Origin: Coriobacteriia bacterium
GTDB taxonomy: Bacteria > Actinomycetota > Coriobacteriia > Coriobacteriales > UBA8131
NCBI GenBank assembly: GCA_009783085.1
Contig: WRHU01000003.1
Location: 62,001 to 126,000, forward strand
DNA: 64,000 nucleotides
Direction of reading: 5' to 3'
Shown: piece by piece, positions 45,265 through 53,763 of the stretch
Numbering within the stretch: position 1 is the stretch's first letter
Layout of the letters: every line of letters begins with the position of its first letter
The notes under the pieces: model-generated
The model's input: the letters and a program-made list of their open reading frames with translations, nothing else
Told to the model about the DNA's origin: nothing
Database searches by the model: none
Position numbers and translations under genes: made by a program

Positions 45265-45348
45265 CTCGCCAAGTAAAGACGTTGTTGAGCTGATAGGCTA
45301 GCTCGCCAAGAAAAGAAGTAGTTGAACTGATAGGCTGGCTCCACCGAG
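45238..45348 (+). repeat. 37-bp tandem triplication of the ackA 3' end
   Basis: AAAGACGTTGTTGAGCTGAT and the next 17 bases form three head-to-tail units (45238, 45275, 45312). The first encodes KDVVELIG-stop of ackA, the second differs by one base, the third is more diverged. Confidence 0.9.
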
Positions 45349-45356
45349 GGAGGAAC

Positions 45357-46664
45357 ATGCAACCGGTTTTAGTGCTTGGGCATAAAAACCCCGATAACGA
45401 TTCTATTTGCAGTGCGCTTGCGTATGCGTACCTTAAGCAACAGCTTGACCCCGCCAACACGTATGAGGCGGTGCGCCTTGGTCCGCTGCCTCATGAAACC
45501 CGCTGGGTTTTTGAGAGCTACGGGCTTAAGGCTCCTGCGGTTATTCCGCATCTGCACAGTCGTGTTTGCGATGCGATGACCGAAGGCGTTATCAGTATTC
45601 CTGCCGGAGCAAGTCTTCTTGACGCAGGTCTGCTCATGCGAGAGCGCAACAAGCGTGCTTTGGTAGTTACGGATTCTGAGGGCAAATACCAAGGACTTTT
45701 TACCACTCGTATGCTCGCAGAGCTTTTTATTTCCGAGCTTGAAAGTGCTCGCTCTCGTCAAGAAACTCTTTCTGAATGTGTGGCAGACTATCTCGACGAT
45801 GGCGCATACATCTTAAAACCCGATGCGCTCCTCAAAGATGCAACCGATGACATTCTCAACTCTCCTTTGCGTGAGGCAGTGGTGTTAGATGACGATGACA
45901 TCTGTATTGGTATTGTTACGCGCACCGATCTTGCACGCACACCCCGCCGCCGCGTTATTCTTGTTGATCACAATGAGATTGCCCAAGGTGCGCCCGGTGT
46001 TGCAGATGCAGAGGTTTTAGAGATAGTTGACCACCACCGCATCGGCGATATTCAGACCCTCAAGCCCATTCAATTTATTAACTACCCGCTCGGTTCAACG
46101 GCAACTATTGTGACGCTTGAGTTTAGGCGGCATGGCGTTCCCATTCCACGGCACATTGCTGCTGCTTTGCTTTCTGCCATTATGACCGACACCGTGCTGC
46201 TCAAATCTCCCACCTGCACGCCTACCGACAAAGAAATGGCTGAGTTCTTAGGCGAGGCTATTGGTGTTGAGGCCCTGCAATTTGGCATCGACTTATTTGG
46301 CAGTCGAGATGCTGCAAGTCCTCCTACCATTGAGGCTATCACGGGCGCTGACGCAAAAGAGTTTGAAGTGGGGGAGACAACCGTACTCATTGCGCAGTAC
46401 GAAACAGTTTCTTTGGCCAATATTCTTGAGCATGAAAAAGCTTTGACCGAGCGTCTTGAGCAGTTGGTGGCTGAGCGTGGTTATGCCTTTGCGCTCTTGC
46501 TCATAACCGATGTTATTGCGGAGGGCTCCCAGCTTTTGCTAGCCGGAGATCCTCGCATTGTCGAGCGAGTGTTTAAGGTTTCGTTTGCCGAAGGCAGCGT
46601 ATGGGTGCCGGGCATTCTTTCCCGCAAAAAGCAAGTCGCCCCCCGCATTTTGGAGTATATCTAA
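45357..46664 (+). CDS. ppaC: Manganese-dependent (family II) inorganic pyrophosphatase with CBS domains
   Basis: A 435-residue DHH-superfamily enzyme hydrolysing pyrophosphate. The N-terminal metal site GHKNPDNDSICSALAYA is followed by a pair of CBS domains (about 65-185; SVADYL-like CVADYLDDGAYI), then the DHH motif VDHHRIGDIQTLKPIQFIN, LLSAIMTDTVLLKSPT and a DHHA2 domain ending PGILSRKKQVAPRI, whose Arg-Lys-Lys binds substrate. CBS-type PPases are switched by adenine nucleotides. AGGGAGGA precedes the ATG. Its final codons lie in the repeat shared with 18 kb. Confidence 0.92.
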   Translation: MQPVLVLGHKNPDNDSICSALAYAYLKQQLDPANTYEAVRLGPLPHETRWVFESYGLKAPAVIPHLHSRVCDAMTEGVISIPAGASLLDAGLLMRERNKRALVVTDSEGKYQGLFTTRMLAELFISELESARSRQETLSECVADYLDDGAYILKPDALLKDATDDILNSPLREAVVLDDDDICIGIVTRTDLARTPRRRVILVDHNEIAQGAPGVADAEVLEIVDHHRIGDIQTLKPIQFINYPLGSTATIVTLEFRRHGVPIPRHIAAALLSAIMTDTVLLKSPTCTPTDKEMAEFLGEAIGVEALQFGIDLFGSRDAASPPTIEAITGADAKEFEVGETTVLIAQYETVSLANILEHEKALTERLEQLVAERGYAFALLLITDVIAEGSQLLLAGDPRIVERVFKVSFAEGSVWVPGILSRKKQVAPRILEYI

Positions 46665-46737
46665 ACGCCGCACCAACCGTCATCTTGCAGGCAGCATCCA
46701 TGCGGCGCAGCCACCCCTCACATTGCCGCAAGAGGAC
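46656..46737. repeat. REP-like unit shared with the 18-kb element
   Basis: TATATCTAAACGCCGCACCA plus AC is identical to 18002-18023. CCAACCGTCATCT-GCAG and CATGCGGC-GCA then match the second unit at 18 kb. GCCGC/GCGGC dyads again flank the unit. It begins inside the last codons of ppaC. Confidence 0.7.
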
Positions 46738-46804
46738 GACCTATTAGTTTTCTGACCGATAACTCTATCAACGCGTTTTGTCCTATAAGCCTAATTTCAA
46801 AATG

Positions 46805-46813
46805 TGGTACAAT
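46805..46813 (+). promoter_or_regulatory. Extended -10 promoter of the antitoxin-like RNA
   Basis: TGGTACAAT (TG-n-TACAAT) lies about seven bases before the predicted RNA start at 46820. No -35 is needed for an extended -10. Confidence 0.5.
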
Positions 46814-46819
46814 ACCCAT

Positions 46820-46908
46820 TAAGGGAGTACACAGAACCCTTTGGTTGGGGTGGTACTCCGGTTGTAGTTTTTGGGAAGTCGTCTATTGCTTGCGCTTAGG
46901 CGACTTCC
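46820..46908 (+). ncRNA. Putative antisense antitoxin RNA of a type I TA-like locus
   Basis: Predicted to begin about 46820 and end at or after 46908. Stem 1 pairs GGAGTAC with GTACTCC (46824-46857). Stem 2 is a 12-bp hairpin, GGAAGTCGTCTA / TAGGCGACTTCC (46874-46908). Its 3' part is antisense to the stop codon and 3' end of the toxin-like ORF on the other strand. Both stems are kept by paired changes in the copy at 20.4 kb. No clear U-run follows stem 2, so the 3' end is uncertain. Confidence 0.5.
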
Positions 46909-47136
46909 GCGCATTTGGCGCCGCGATGTTAATCTCGACGAAAATGCGCTCAATATTTACAACCTTTGTAGCCTCCTTTCGTCCTCTCAGGCCTATCACA
47001 ATAGGCACGATCAGTTGAACAAGTGTCGGCACAAGGCCGAATAAAAGTTCAAAAAAGGTATTACCCATAAGTAGGACCCCTTTCAATTATCGAATTGAAT
47101 AATCGAAACCGGAGTACCACCCAAGGCTCTGTGTAC
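46824..47136. repeat. Inverted repeats framing the TA-like locus
   Basis: The left copy (46824-46863, GTACACAGAACCC...GGTGGTACTCCGGTT) and the reverse complement of the right copy (47107-47136, GTACACAGAGCCTTGGGTGG...) are nearly the same. The antisense RNA and the toxin mRNA would therefore start with the same leader sequence, just after their -10 boxes. They could also be read as ends of a small mobile element. Confidence 0.7.
46883..47068 (-). CDS. Small single-TM peptide, putative type I toxin
   Basis: From ATG 47068, with AAAGGGG eight bases upstream, the peptide has 61 residues (the track start six codons earlier lacks a ribosome site). Residues 5-27 are one TM helix (FFELLFGLVPTLVQLIVPIV); a basic tail follows (RGRKEATKVVNIERIFVEIN, ending KSPKRKQ). 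This layout is that of type I membrane toxins such as TxpA or Fst, though I see no direct sequence match. The stop codon lies in the stem/loop region of a structured RNA on the opposite strand. Confidence 0.6.
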   Translation of the reverse strand: MGNTFFELLFGLVPTLVQLIVPIVIGLRGRKEATKVVNIERIFVEINIAAPNARKSPKRKQ

Positions 47137-47139
47137 AGC

Positions 47140-47233
47140 CTTCACCATAGCAAGCGATTCTTGCTGGAGTCTGTACCGTTTCTATCCTTTTTCTATATTT
47201 TTTATTACTTATTTATTAGCCAGTTCTTACTTG
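47140..47233 (-). repeat. CAAGTAAGAACTGG dispersed repeat, toxin-proximal copy
   Basis: Reads CAAGTAAGAACTGGCTAATA...AAAAAATATAG...GATAGAAACGGTACAGA on the minus strand, matching 36279-36370. It lies directly upstream of the toxin-like gene and contains its candidate promoter. Confidence 0.65.
47144..47152 (-). promoter_or_regulatory. Candidate promoter of the toxin-like gene
   Basis: On the minus strand TGCTATGGT (TG-n-TATGGT) precedes GGCTGTACACAGAG, mirroring the arrangement at the antisense RNA. It is weaker than the antitoxin -10, as expected for a toxin. Confidence 0.35.
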
Positions 47234-47370
47234 AAAAAGCCTTACGGTCCTGACCAGCAATTACGCTTGACAGGCAGGTTGTACGTCGATTTTTTTGAAC
47301 TTTTTGTAAAAAAACTCTGGACATTTCGTGCTTTTTCGCCAGCTACAAAAAATTACCAAAAAATCCCTTT

Positions 47371-47402
47371 TTGCCACTTTATTTCTCAATTTAAGGTATA
47401 AT
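47371..47402 (+). promoter_or_regulatory. murD promoter, possibly giving a leaderless mRNA
   Basis: A perfect TATAAT (47397-47402) ends six bases before the murD ATG (47409); the nearest -35-like box is TTGCCA (47371-47376) at a long 20-bp spacing. Transcription would start at or next to the A of ATG. Confidence 0.6.
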
Positions 47403-47408
47403 CAGGGC

Positions 47409-48950
47409 ATGACCGCAAACGTAGCTAACAACAAACTAGGCGGTATCTCTGAATCATGCTCTTTTGGAGACGTGTGTCTTCTCGGCTGTAAGGTTACCGG
47501 GAGGGCGATTTTCGAGTACTTTGTTTCTCATGCTAAGCAGCTTAACAGTCTTGCAATTTTTGGTCTTTCTGCTGGTGACGCCGCTGATTTAGAAGGGTGG
47601 CTCAAAGACCGTAACTTGAGTCAAGATAAATTGCCATTCAAACTAGCACTTTACGTTGGCGAGCAGGAAGTTCACGGAAACTACGATCTTGCCATAGCAA
47701 GTCCGGGTATTCCGTATCACACGCCGTTTTACCAAAGTGCCCTCAAATGCGCAAAAGAACTTATTTGCGAGCCAGAATTGGCGTGGCGCATATCGCCTGA
47801 GCGCTGGATTGGCGTTACGGGAACAAACGGAAAAACCACCACCACCTCGCTCATTGCCCATTTGCTCAACGAGGCAGGCATAAAGGCTCGCACGGTTGGC
47901 AACATCGGCAACCCATGTATTGAGGCAATTGTTAAGCGCTCGGCCGACGAATACTTAATTGCGGAGCTTTCGTCCTATCAGCTGTACTCAACGGTGCAAT
48001 TTGCTCCAGATACGTCGGTGCTCCTGGGCATTACGCCCGACCACTTCTCGTGGCACGGTTCGTATGAGGCCTACGAGCAGGCTAAGCTTAAGATTTTTGC
48101 AAACCTTGCTGCCGAGTCCCTTGCGGTGGTTGATGCTACCAATGAGCCGGCGTGCGCCGCACTGCGCACGTTGCGGGCAAACAACCAGCCCAGCATTGGT
48201 GTGGGAACATGCGAGGGCCTGTACCACAGTATGGCAGCGCAGTGCGGCGCACAAAACGCTGCCTATGTTTCGCCTGATTCCCATACGCTTACGGTGGTGC
48301 TCGATAAAAAACCGCACGAGCTTTGTCATATTGCAGACCTCAAAATCCGTGGCCCTCACAACATTACAAACGCTTTATTGGCGGCAAGTGTTGCGTTGCA
48401 CGTTGGCGCAAACCCCAAGCAGGTTACTCAGGGCCTGCAGAGCTTTAGCGCACCTGAGCATCGGCTTGAGCCCTGTGGTGAGGTTGATGGCGTTCGCTTC
48501 TACAACGACTCCAAGGCTACCAACACCGACGCCGCTATTAAAGCGGTGGAATCTTTTGGTGACGACGAGGGTCGTAAGGTTATCGCACTGTTTGGCGGCA
48601 GCGACAAGGGCACCGAGCTTGATGAACTGGTTACCGCCTGTTCAAGAAATTGCAAGACGGTGCTTTGCTACGGCGAGGCTGGCGAGCGACTTTATAAGGC
48701 GTTTAGCACCTGCGACGCATTTGAAGTTTTGCCTCTTAAAGATTTTTCTGAAGCGTGCGTGGCGGCGGTTGCTGCAAGTGCAGAGGGAGATACGATTCTC
48801 CTTTCGCCCGCCTGCGCTTCGTTTGATGAGTTTCCGTGTTTTGAGGCACGTGGCGGGGCATTTAAGGAGTTTGTTGCTGGCCTGCGTGCTGGGCTTCGAC
48901 CCCGAGAAGCTGCCGAGAAGGCAATGCTAGCTGCAAAGGAGCTGTGTTAG
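47409..48950 (+). CDS. murD: UDP-N-acetylmuramoylalanine--D-glutamate ligase MurD
   Basis: Start placed at ATG 47409; the track start (47328) lies upstream of the promoter. The 513-residue Mur ligase adds D-Glu to UDP-MurNAc-Ala. It has an N-terminal Rossmann-type domain (GDVCLLGCKVTGRAIFEYF), the ATP loop GVTGTNGKTTTTSLIAHLL, VGNIGNPCIEA, AELSSYQLYST and a C-terminal domain with HRLEPCGEVDGVRFYNDSKATNTDAA and FGGSDKGTELDEL. It is longer than the usual 450 residues. It opens the second half of the dcw cluster. Confidence 0.95.
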   Translation: MTANVANNKLGGISESCSFGDVCLLGCKVTGRAIFEYFVSHAKQLNSLAIFGLSAGDAADLEGWLKDRNLSQDKLPFKLALYVGEQEVHGNYDLAIASPGIPYHTPFYQSALKCAKELICEPELAWRISPERWIGVTGTNGKTTTTSLIAHLLNEAGIKARTVGNIGNPCIEAIVKRSADEYLIAELSSYQLYSTVQFAPDTSVLLGITPDHFSWHGSYEAYEQAKLKIFANLAAESLAVVDATNEPACAALRTLRANNQPSIGVGTCEGLYHSMAAQCGAQNAAYVSPDSHTLTVVLDKKPHELCHIADLKIRGPHNITNALLAASVALHVGANPKQVTQGLQSFSAPEHRLEPCGEVDGVRFYNDSKATNTDAAIKAVESFGDDEGRKVIALFGGSDKGTELDELVTACSRNCKTVLCYGEAGERLYKAFSTCDAFEVLPLKDFSEACVAAVAASAEGDTILLSPACASFDEFPCFEARGGAFKEFVAGLRAGLRPREAAEKAMLAAKELC

Positions 48951-48954
48951 TAAG

Positions 48955-51177
48955 GTGGGCTTGAGAGTTGTGCCTAACATATCGAGAGAAACAGCACCCT
49001 CCTCGGGTGCATCTCGTCGTGCAACCACAACCACCTCTGCCAGCACAAAGGCTCAGGGCAAAAATAAGCAGTCGTCCAAAAACAACAAACAGGCGGCTCA
49101 GAACAAACAGGCGGCCCAGAGCAAACAATCGGCTCAGAACAAGCAAGCAGCCCAAACTAAAGCTCAAACTAAAGCTCAAACCAAAAAAACTCCAGCATTT
49201 TCGCTGGTGGGCGGTTCAATGGTTGTGTGGGCACGTATTCTCTTTATCGTTTCGGTAGTCTTGCTGTTGATATTTGGTCTAGTCATGGTCTACAGCGCCT
49301 CGAGCATCACGGCTCTTGTTGACACGGGCGATCCTGCTTTCTACTTCATAAAGCAGCTGCAATTTGTAGCTATAGGCGTTGTTATTGCAATCGTTTTGGC
49401 TGCCGTAAACTACCACCGACTTATCACGGGCAACGCACGTGTTATCGTCTGGGGTCTAATATGGGCTCTTTGGGTAGTAATTGCGCTTCTGTTGGCCTAC
49501 ACCCTTCTTAAGGGTGACGAGGCTCTTGGTGCAAAGCGGTGGATTGAAATTGGCGGCTTTAACTTCCAGCCCGGCGAGCTGGTTAAAATCTCCCTCATGC
49601 TCATTACCGCTCATTTTGTTGCCAAACTTTATGAGTCAAAGTTCACAGGCTGGCGTTTGGGGTGCATTATCCTTGGTGTTGCCATTCCGACGCTCCTGCT
49701 CTTAGCGCAGCCCGACCTAGGAACGGCTGTTATTGCGCTTGTTGGTGTTGCCGTTGTTATGTGGCTCGGTGGCGTTCCCGGACGCATTGTTGCAACCTAC
49801 CTCGGCATACTATGTGTTGTGGCTGTTTTTGCAATTATGATGGCGAGCTTTAGGCAAAGTCGTATGATGGCGTTTATCGACCCGTGGGCTGCTCCGCTTG
49901 AGGAGGGCTATCAGATTATCAACTCCTTCTACGCTTTTGGTGAGGGAGGCATAGCGGGCGTGGGGCTGGGACAATCTCACCAGAAGTTCCTCTATCTCCC
50001 CGAGGCGCAAAACGACTTCATTTTTGCCATTATTGGTGAGGAACTTGGTCTTTTGGGAGCCTTTGCAACCGCACTGCTTTTTGTGCTGTTTGTTTTTTCG
50101 GGCCTCATGGTTGCCCGCAACGCCCCCGATGTTACGGGACGTATGATTGCGGGCTCTGCTGCGACGCTTATTGGGCTTCAGGCCTTTATAAATATGCTCT
50201 GCGTTTTGGGCCTTGCGCCCATTACGGGTAAGCCTCTGCCGTTTATTAGTGCGGGCGGTACTTCGCTGCTTTCGTCCATGATTTTGGTGGGGCTGGTGCT
50301 TTCGGTTGCTTTTCACTCAGATTCGCGCGACCGCTCAACGCAGCGTCGTGATGAGCTTCTTATTATCGAGGGAGGCGCAAAGAGCAAAACTTCGCACGAC
50401 ACAACGCAGCGTGAGCGCAAGCGTCCTAATACTTCACCAAAACCAGCTCGTCCAGCGTTTGGTGGTGCCCCTGCTTCTGCATCGGCTTCATCGGCGGCTT
50501 GTGCTCCAGCTTCCGCTTCAAAGAAAACACGGGGCTTTAAGCCTCCAAAAAATACTGCGCCAACCAAAACAGCTGAGCGACGCTGCGTCCAATCTGTGAG
50601 GTCGGCTCAGGCCTCTGCGTTTTCAGATAAAGCACCCATCAGAATGCCGAGCCGAGCTTCTGGCGCACGAGTGAGTGCAGGCGGAGCACAGGCAACTGCA
50701 GGCGGAGTGCGAGCGGCGGCGAGCAACAATCGGGCAACCGCAGGATATTCTGGCACTTCAAGCGTGCGGACAACCGGTTACTCTGGATTAGCTGGAACAC
50801 GAGGTGCGATGGGAGCACGAGGCGCAAAGGGAATGTCAGGAGCATCGGGAGCATACGGAGTGCCGAGTTCAAGCGCGCCAAGTTCTGGCAAAAGACCAGC
50901 TGCCAAGATGCCCCCTCGCCCCAGCATGGCACCGGCTAAAATGTCGAGATTGGCCTTTGTTCCGCCATCGGCTGCCTCATACGCAAATAGACCCGCCCCG
51001 CCGTCAAGTGGAGCGTTCATGCGAGGCGACCATGTTTCAGACTTGCCGTCTTGTAGGGCTAAACCTGCTGCGGGCTCAAAGGCTGCAGCACTTCCTGTTT
51101 CGGGACGCTCTCGCAATAGAAACGGTGCGAGCACACCAGCACGTTCTCAGCGACGTGCGGGTGGTGCGGGCGCATAA
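48955..51177 (+). CDS. ftsW: Septal peptidoglycan glycosyltransferase FtsW
   Basis: SEDS-family polymerase that works with FtsI at the septum. GTG start 4 bases after murD, with AAAGGAG upstream. A Gln/Lys/Ala-rich cytoplasmic N-terminus with repeats (NKQAAQNKQAAQSKQSAQNK) precedes about ten TM helices (residues 90-455) holding FNFQPGELVKISLMLI, the catalytic-Asp region AQPDLGTAV, FAIIGEELGLLG and PFISAGGTSLLSSM. A tail of about 280 residues rich in Ala/Ser/Gly/Arg then follows. Total 740 residues against the usual 400-500. RodA is excluded by the neighbours. Confidence 0.93.
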   Translation: MGLRVVPNISRETAPSSGASRRATTTTSASTKAQGKNKQSSKNNKQAAQNKQAAQSKQSAQNKQAAQTKAQTKAQTKKTPAFSLVGGSMVVWARILFIVSVVLLLIFGLVMVYSASSITALVDTGDPAFYFIKQLQFVAIGVVIAIVLAAVNYHRLITGNARVIVWGLIWALWVVIALLLAYTLLKGDEALGAKRWIEIGGFNFQPGELVKISLMLITAHFVAKLYESKFTGWRLGCIILGVAIPTLLLLAQPDLGTAVIALVGVAVVMWLGGVPGRIVATYLGILCVVAVFAIMMASFRQSRMMAFIDPWAAPLEEGYQIINSFYAFGEGGIAGVGLGQSHQKFLYLPEAQNDFIFAIIGEELGLLGAFATALLFVLFVFSGLMVARNAPDVTGRMIAGSAATLIGLQAFINMLCVLGLAPITGKPLPFISAGGTSLLSSMILVGLVLSVAFHSDSRDRSTQRRDELLIIEGGAKSKTSHDTTQRERKRPNTSPKPARPAFGGAPASASASSAACAPASASKKTRGFKPPKNTAPTKTAERRCVQSVRSAQASAFSDKAPIRMPSRASGARVSAGGAQATAGGVRAAASNNRATAGYSGTSSVRTTGYSGLAGTRGAMGARGAKGMSGASGAYGVPSSSAPSSGKRPAAKMPPRPSMAPAKMSRLAFVPPSAASYANRPAPPSSGAFMRGDHVSDLPSCRAKPAAGSKAAALPVSGRSRNRNGASTPARSQRRAGGAGA

Positions 51178-51289
51178 AGGGCAGACAGTGTGGCGCATGA
51201 ACATTAACACGGCGGACGGAAGCATAAAAATCATAAAGAGCATAAAATCACTAAGAGCACAAAGAGCATAAGGATCGTAAGGAGGGCGC

Positions 51290-52423
51290 ATGAAAATTGT
51301 TGTAACAAGTGGCGGTACCGCTGGGCACATTTACCCTGCGCTTGCCGTAGCACAAGCTCTGAGAGCTGCTGGGCACGAGTTGTTTTTTGCGGGAAGCACC
51401 CACGGACAAGAAGTAGCACTGGTAGCCCAAGAGGGTATTTCGTATAAAGGTTTTGAATCCAAGGGGTTCAATCGCTCAAAGCCAGCAAGCCTTCCTGCCT
51501 TTGTGTGGCATACGCAACGCTCGACCACCTTAGCAAAAAAGTGGCTGGGCGAAGTAAAGCCGGATGCTGTGGTGGGGTTTGGTGGTTTTGCCTCTGTTCC
51601 TGTGTGTCGGGCTGCCTTAAAAAAAGGACTCCCGGTGCTTATTCACGAGCAGAACTCAGCGGCTGGCTGGGCAAATCGCTTTTTGGCACGACTAAGAGTT
51701 GGTGCGATTGCCTTAACGTATGAGCAGGCACGCAAGCAGCTGACCTTTAGGCCAGAAACACTAGTGGAGCTCACGGGCAATCCGGTACGCTCCTCTCTGT
51801 TGGAGTGTGCCGAGCCTGAGGCGCGCGCCTTGGCACGCACGTCTTTTCGCAGTGCTTGCAACATTCCTGCCAACGCCTGCGTACTTTTGGTGTTTGGCGG
51901 AAGCCAAGGCGCGCGCTCCATCAACGAAGCAGTAGTAACCCAAGCTTCAAGCATACTAGCGCAGCCCAACACTCACGTTGTGCATCTTACGGGGCCCAAG
52001 CAATTTGATGCCGTATGCAGTCAACTTGCGCAAACACTTAACGAGCAACAACAAAAACGCTGGCATGCAATTGACTACTGCACGCAGATGGGCGAGGCCT
52101 TTGCCGCCTCCGATGTAGTGCTTGCACGTGCTGGCGCAGGCTCGCTTGCAGAGATAGCCGTTTTTGGTATTCCAGCCCTGCTTGTTCCGTATCCTTATGC
52201 GACCGATGACCATCAAACAGCCAATGCACGCTCCCTTGTTGAGGCAGGCGCTGCCCGCTGTGTAATCGATGCAGACTTAAGCAGCCCCGTTTTTGCAGAA
52301 ACCTTAATCGAGCTTTTAGAAAACGAAACGCTGCGCACCTCTATGACTCAAGCAGCCAGTAGCTCTGATGCCGCTGGCGCCACCAACCGCATCATAGAAT
52401 TGCTCTATAAAATAGCGAAGTAG
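51290..52423 (+). CDS. murG: UDP-GlcNAc:lipid I N-acetylglucosaminyltransferase MurG
   Basis: A 377-residue GT-B glycosyltransferase at the inner face of the membrane, turning lipid I into lipid II. VVTSGGTAGHIYPALAVAQ, GFGGFASVPVCRAALKKGLPVLIHEQNS, VFGGSQGARSINEAV and ARAGAGSLAEIAVFGIPALLVPYPYATDDHQTANA are the family motifs. AAGGAGGGCGC precedes the ATG. The 112-bp gap after ftsW holds short AT-rich repeats (AGAGCATAA). murC, murB and ftsQ, usual next genes, are absent. Confidence 0.97.
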   Translation: MKIVVTSGGTAGHIYPALAVAQALRAAGHELFFAGSTHGQEVALVAQEGISYKGFESKGFNRSKPASLPAFVWHTQRSTTLAKKWLGEVKPDAVVGFGGFASVPVCRAALKKGLPVLIHEQNSAAGWANRFLARLRVGAIALTYEQARKQLTFRPETLVELTGNPVRSSLLECAEPEARALARTSFRSACNIPANACVLLVFGGSQGARSINEAVVTQASSILAQPNTHVVHLTGPKQFDAVCSQLAQTLNEQQQKRWHAIDYCTQMGEAFAASDVVLARAGAGSLAEIAVFGIPALLVPYPYATDDHQTANARSLVEAGAARCVIDADLSSPVFAETLIELLENETLRTSMTQAASSSDAAGATNRIIELLYKIAK

Positions 52424-52431
52424 GAAAACCC

Positions 52432-53745
52432 ATGAACGCACACAAAAACGAGAAATCTATGGATACACACGAAAGCAAAAAACCTTTGAGCGCATACAAA
52501 AACAAAGTGCTTATGCTGGCGGTTCGTGCTGGCGAAATAATGCTCAAAAGTGGCGCTGAGGTGTACCGTGCCGAAAGTACCATTGAGCGTATTTGCCATG
52601 CCTGCGACATCGAATATGTACAAAGTTTCATTACCACAACGGGCATTATTGTTTCGGTTGGCGCAGACGAGGCGCGAGCTGAGGTTCAAACTGCCATTAG
52701 ACGTGTGCGACATGGCTCAACAGACCTAGAAAAAGTTTCTCAAATCAACACGTTTATACGCCGCTTTACCGCAGCACCTGCGCACACTGAGGAAAGCATA
52801 AACGAAGGCTTAAAGGAGCTTGACCGCATAGACGCTCTCGATGGTTTTAAGCTGCCCATTCGCCTTGCGGCACTCGTAGTAATCGCTTTTTTCTTTACGA
52901 TGGTCAACGGAGGGAGCCCTATAGATGGCGCCTGTGCAATAGGAGTTGGTGTTGCAGCTTATCTCTTTTCGCTCTCGATTGGACACTTAAAAATCAACCG
53001 TTTTATCGTGGTTTTTGCCAGTTGTTTTTTTGCAGAGGGCTTAGCCTTGCTCATTTTCAATCTCGGCTTTTGCTCCTCGTTGAGCGCTATGATTATCGGT
53101 AGCATCATTGTGTATCTGCCCGGCGTGGCCATTGTTAATGCCGTCCGTGATTTGCTTTCTGGCGATATGCTCTCGGGCGTTTCTCGCACGGTAGAATCCC
53201 TGCTGGTCGCCATTGCAATTGCTGGTGGTGCAGGTATGTTGCTGAGGTTTGCTCCGGCACCCCTTCATGCCGACGTATCCACGCAGTTTGCCGTGCAATT
53301 CCAATTTCTGTTTGCGCTCATTGGTACGATGGGCATTGCAATTATGGTTAATATCCCACGTCGCTATCTGCTTCCCGTTGGCTTTATAGCTGGCTGTGGT
53401 TTTGCTGTTTACGAACTCATGCTGGCAGCGGGGAGCAGCCAAGTTATGGGTTGTTTTATCGCTACCTGCACCATTGCCTTGCTTGCCGAAATTGCAACAC
53501 GCTTGAGTAAAGATGCTGCTACCTTGTTTATTATTCCGGCAATTTTTCCGCTGGTGCCGGGAGGCCTTATGTACAAGGCCATGACGTTTCTTCTTGCAAA
53601 CGATACGCAGGCGGCGCTTCGAACGGGTCTTGAGGCACTGTTTGTAGCCGGAAGCATAGCAGTCGCGCTTCTTGTGATAATTTCTTTAACCCGTGTTATT
53701 TCCTCGGTGTACCAGTCGGCACGCAGGCGGACTCAAGAGTCGTAA
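52432..53745 (+). CDS. Threonine/serine exporter family protein (ThrE type)
   Basis: A 437-residue protein joining the two ThrE halves (PF06738 and PF12821). A cytoplasmic part (AVRAGEIMLKSGAEVYRAESTIERICHA) with ITTTGIIVS is followed by about ten TM helices; the second half includes YLLPVGFIAGCGFAVYELM and FIIPAIFPLVPGGLMYKAMTF. Characterised members export Thr/Ser; substrate here is inferred. Nine bases after murG, possibly co-transcribed. A mobile-element relic begins 18 bases after its stop. Confidence 0.88.
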   Translation: MNAHKNEKSMDTHESKKPLSAYKNKVLMLAVRAGEIMLKSGAEVYRAESTIERICHACDIEYVQSFITTTGIIVSVGADEARAEVQTAIRRVRHGSTDLEKVSQINTFIRRFTAAPAHTEESINEGLKELDRIDALDGFKLPIRLAALVVIAFFFTMVNGGSPIDGACAIGVGVAAYLFSLSIGHLKINRFIVVFASCFFAEGLALLIFNLGFCSSLSAMIIGSIIVYLPGVAIVNAVRDLLSGDMLSGVSRTVESLLVAIAIAGGAGMLLRFAPAPLHADVSTQFAVQFQFLFALIGTMGIAIMVNIPRRYLLPVGFIAGCGFAVYELMLAAGSSQVMGCFIATCTIALLAEIATRLSKDAATLFIIPAIFPLVPGGLMYKAMTFLLANDTQAALRTGLEALFVAGSIAVALLVIISLTRVISSVYQSARRRTQES

Positions 53746-53763
53746 GGAAGACCATCGAGTATA

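Noticed and set aside
45238-45348. CRISPR-like array of 37-bp units
   Set aside because: Units are head-to-tail with no spacers and the first is ackA coding sequence.
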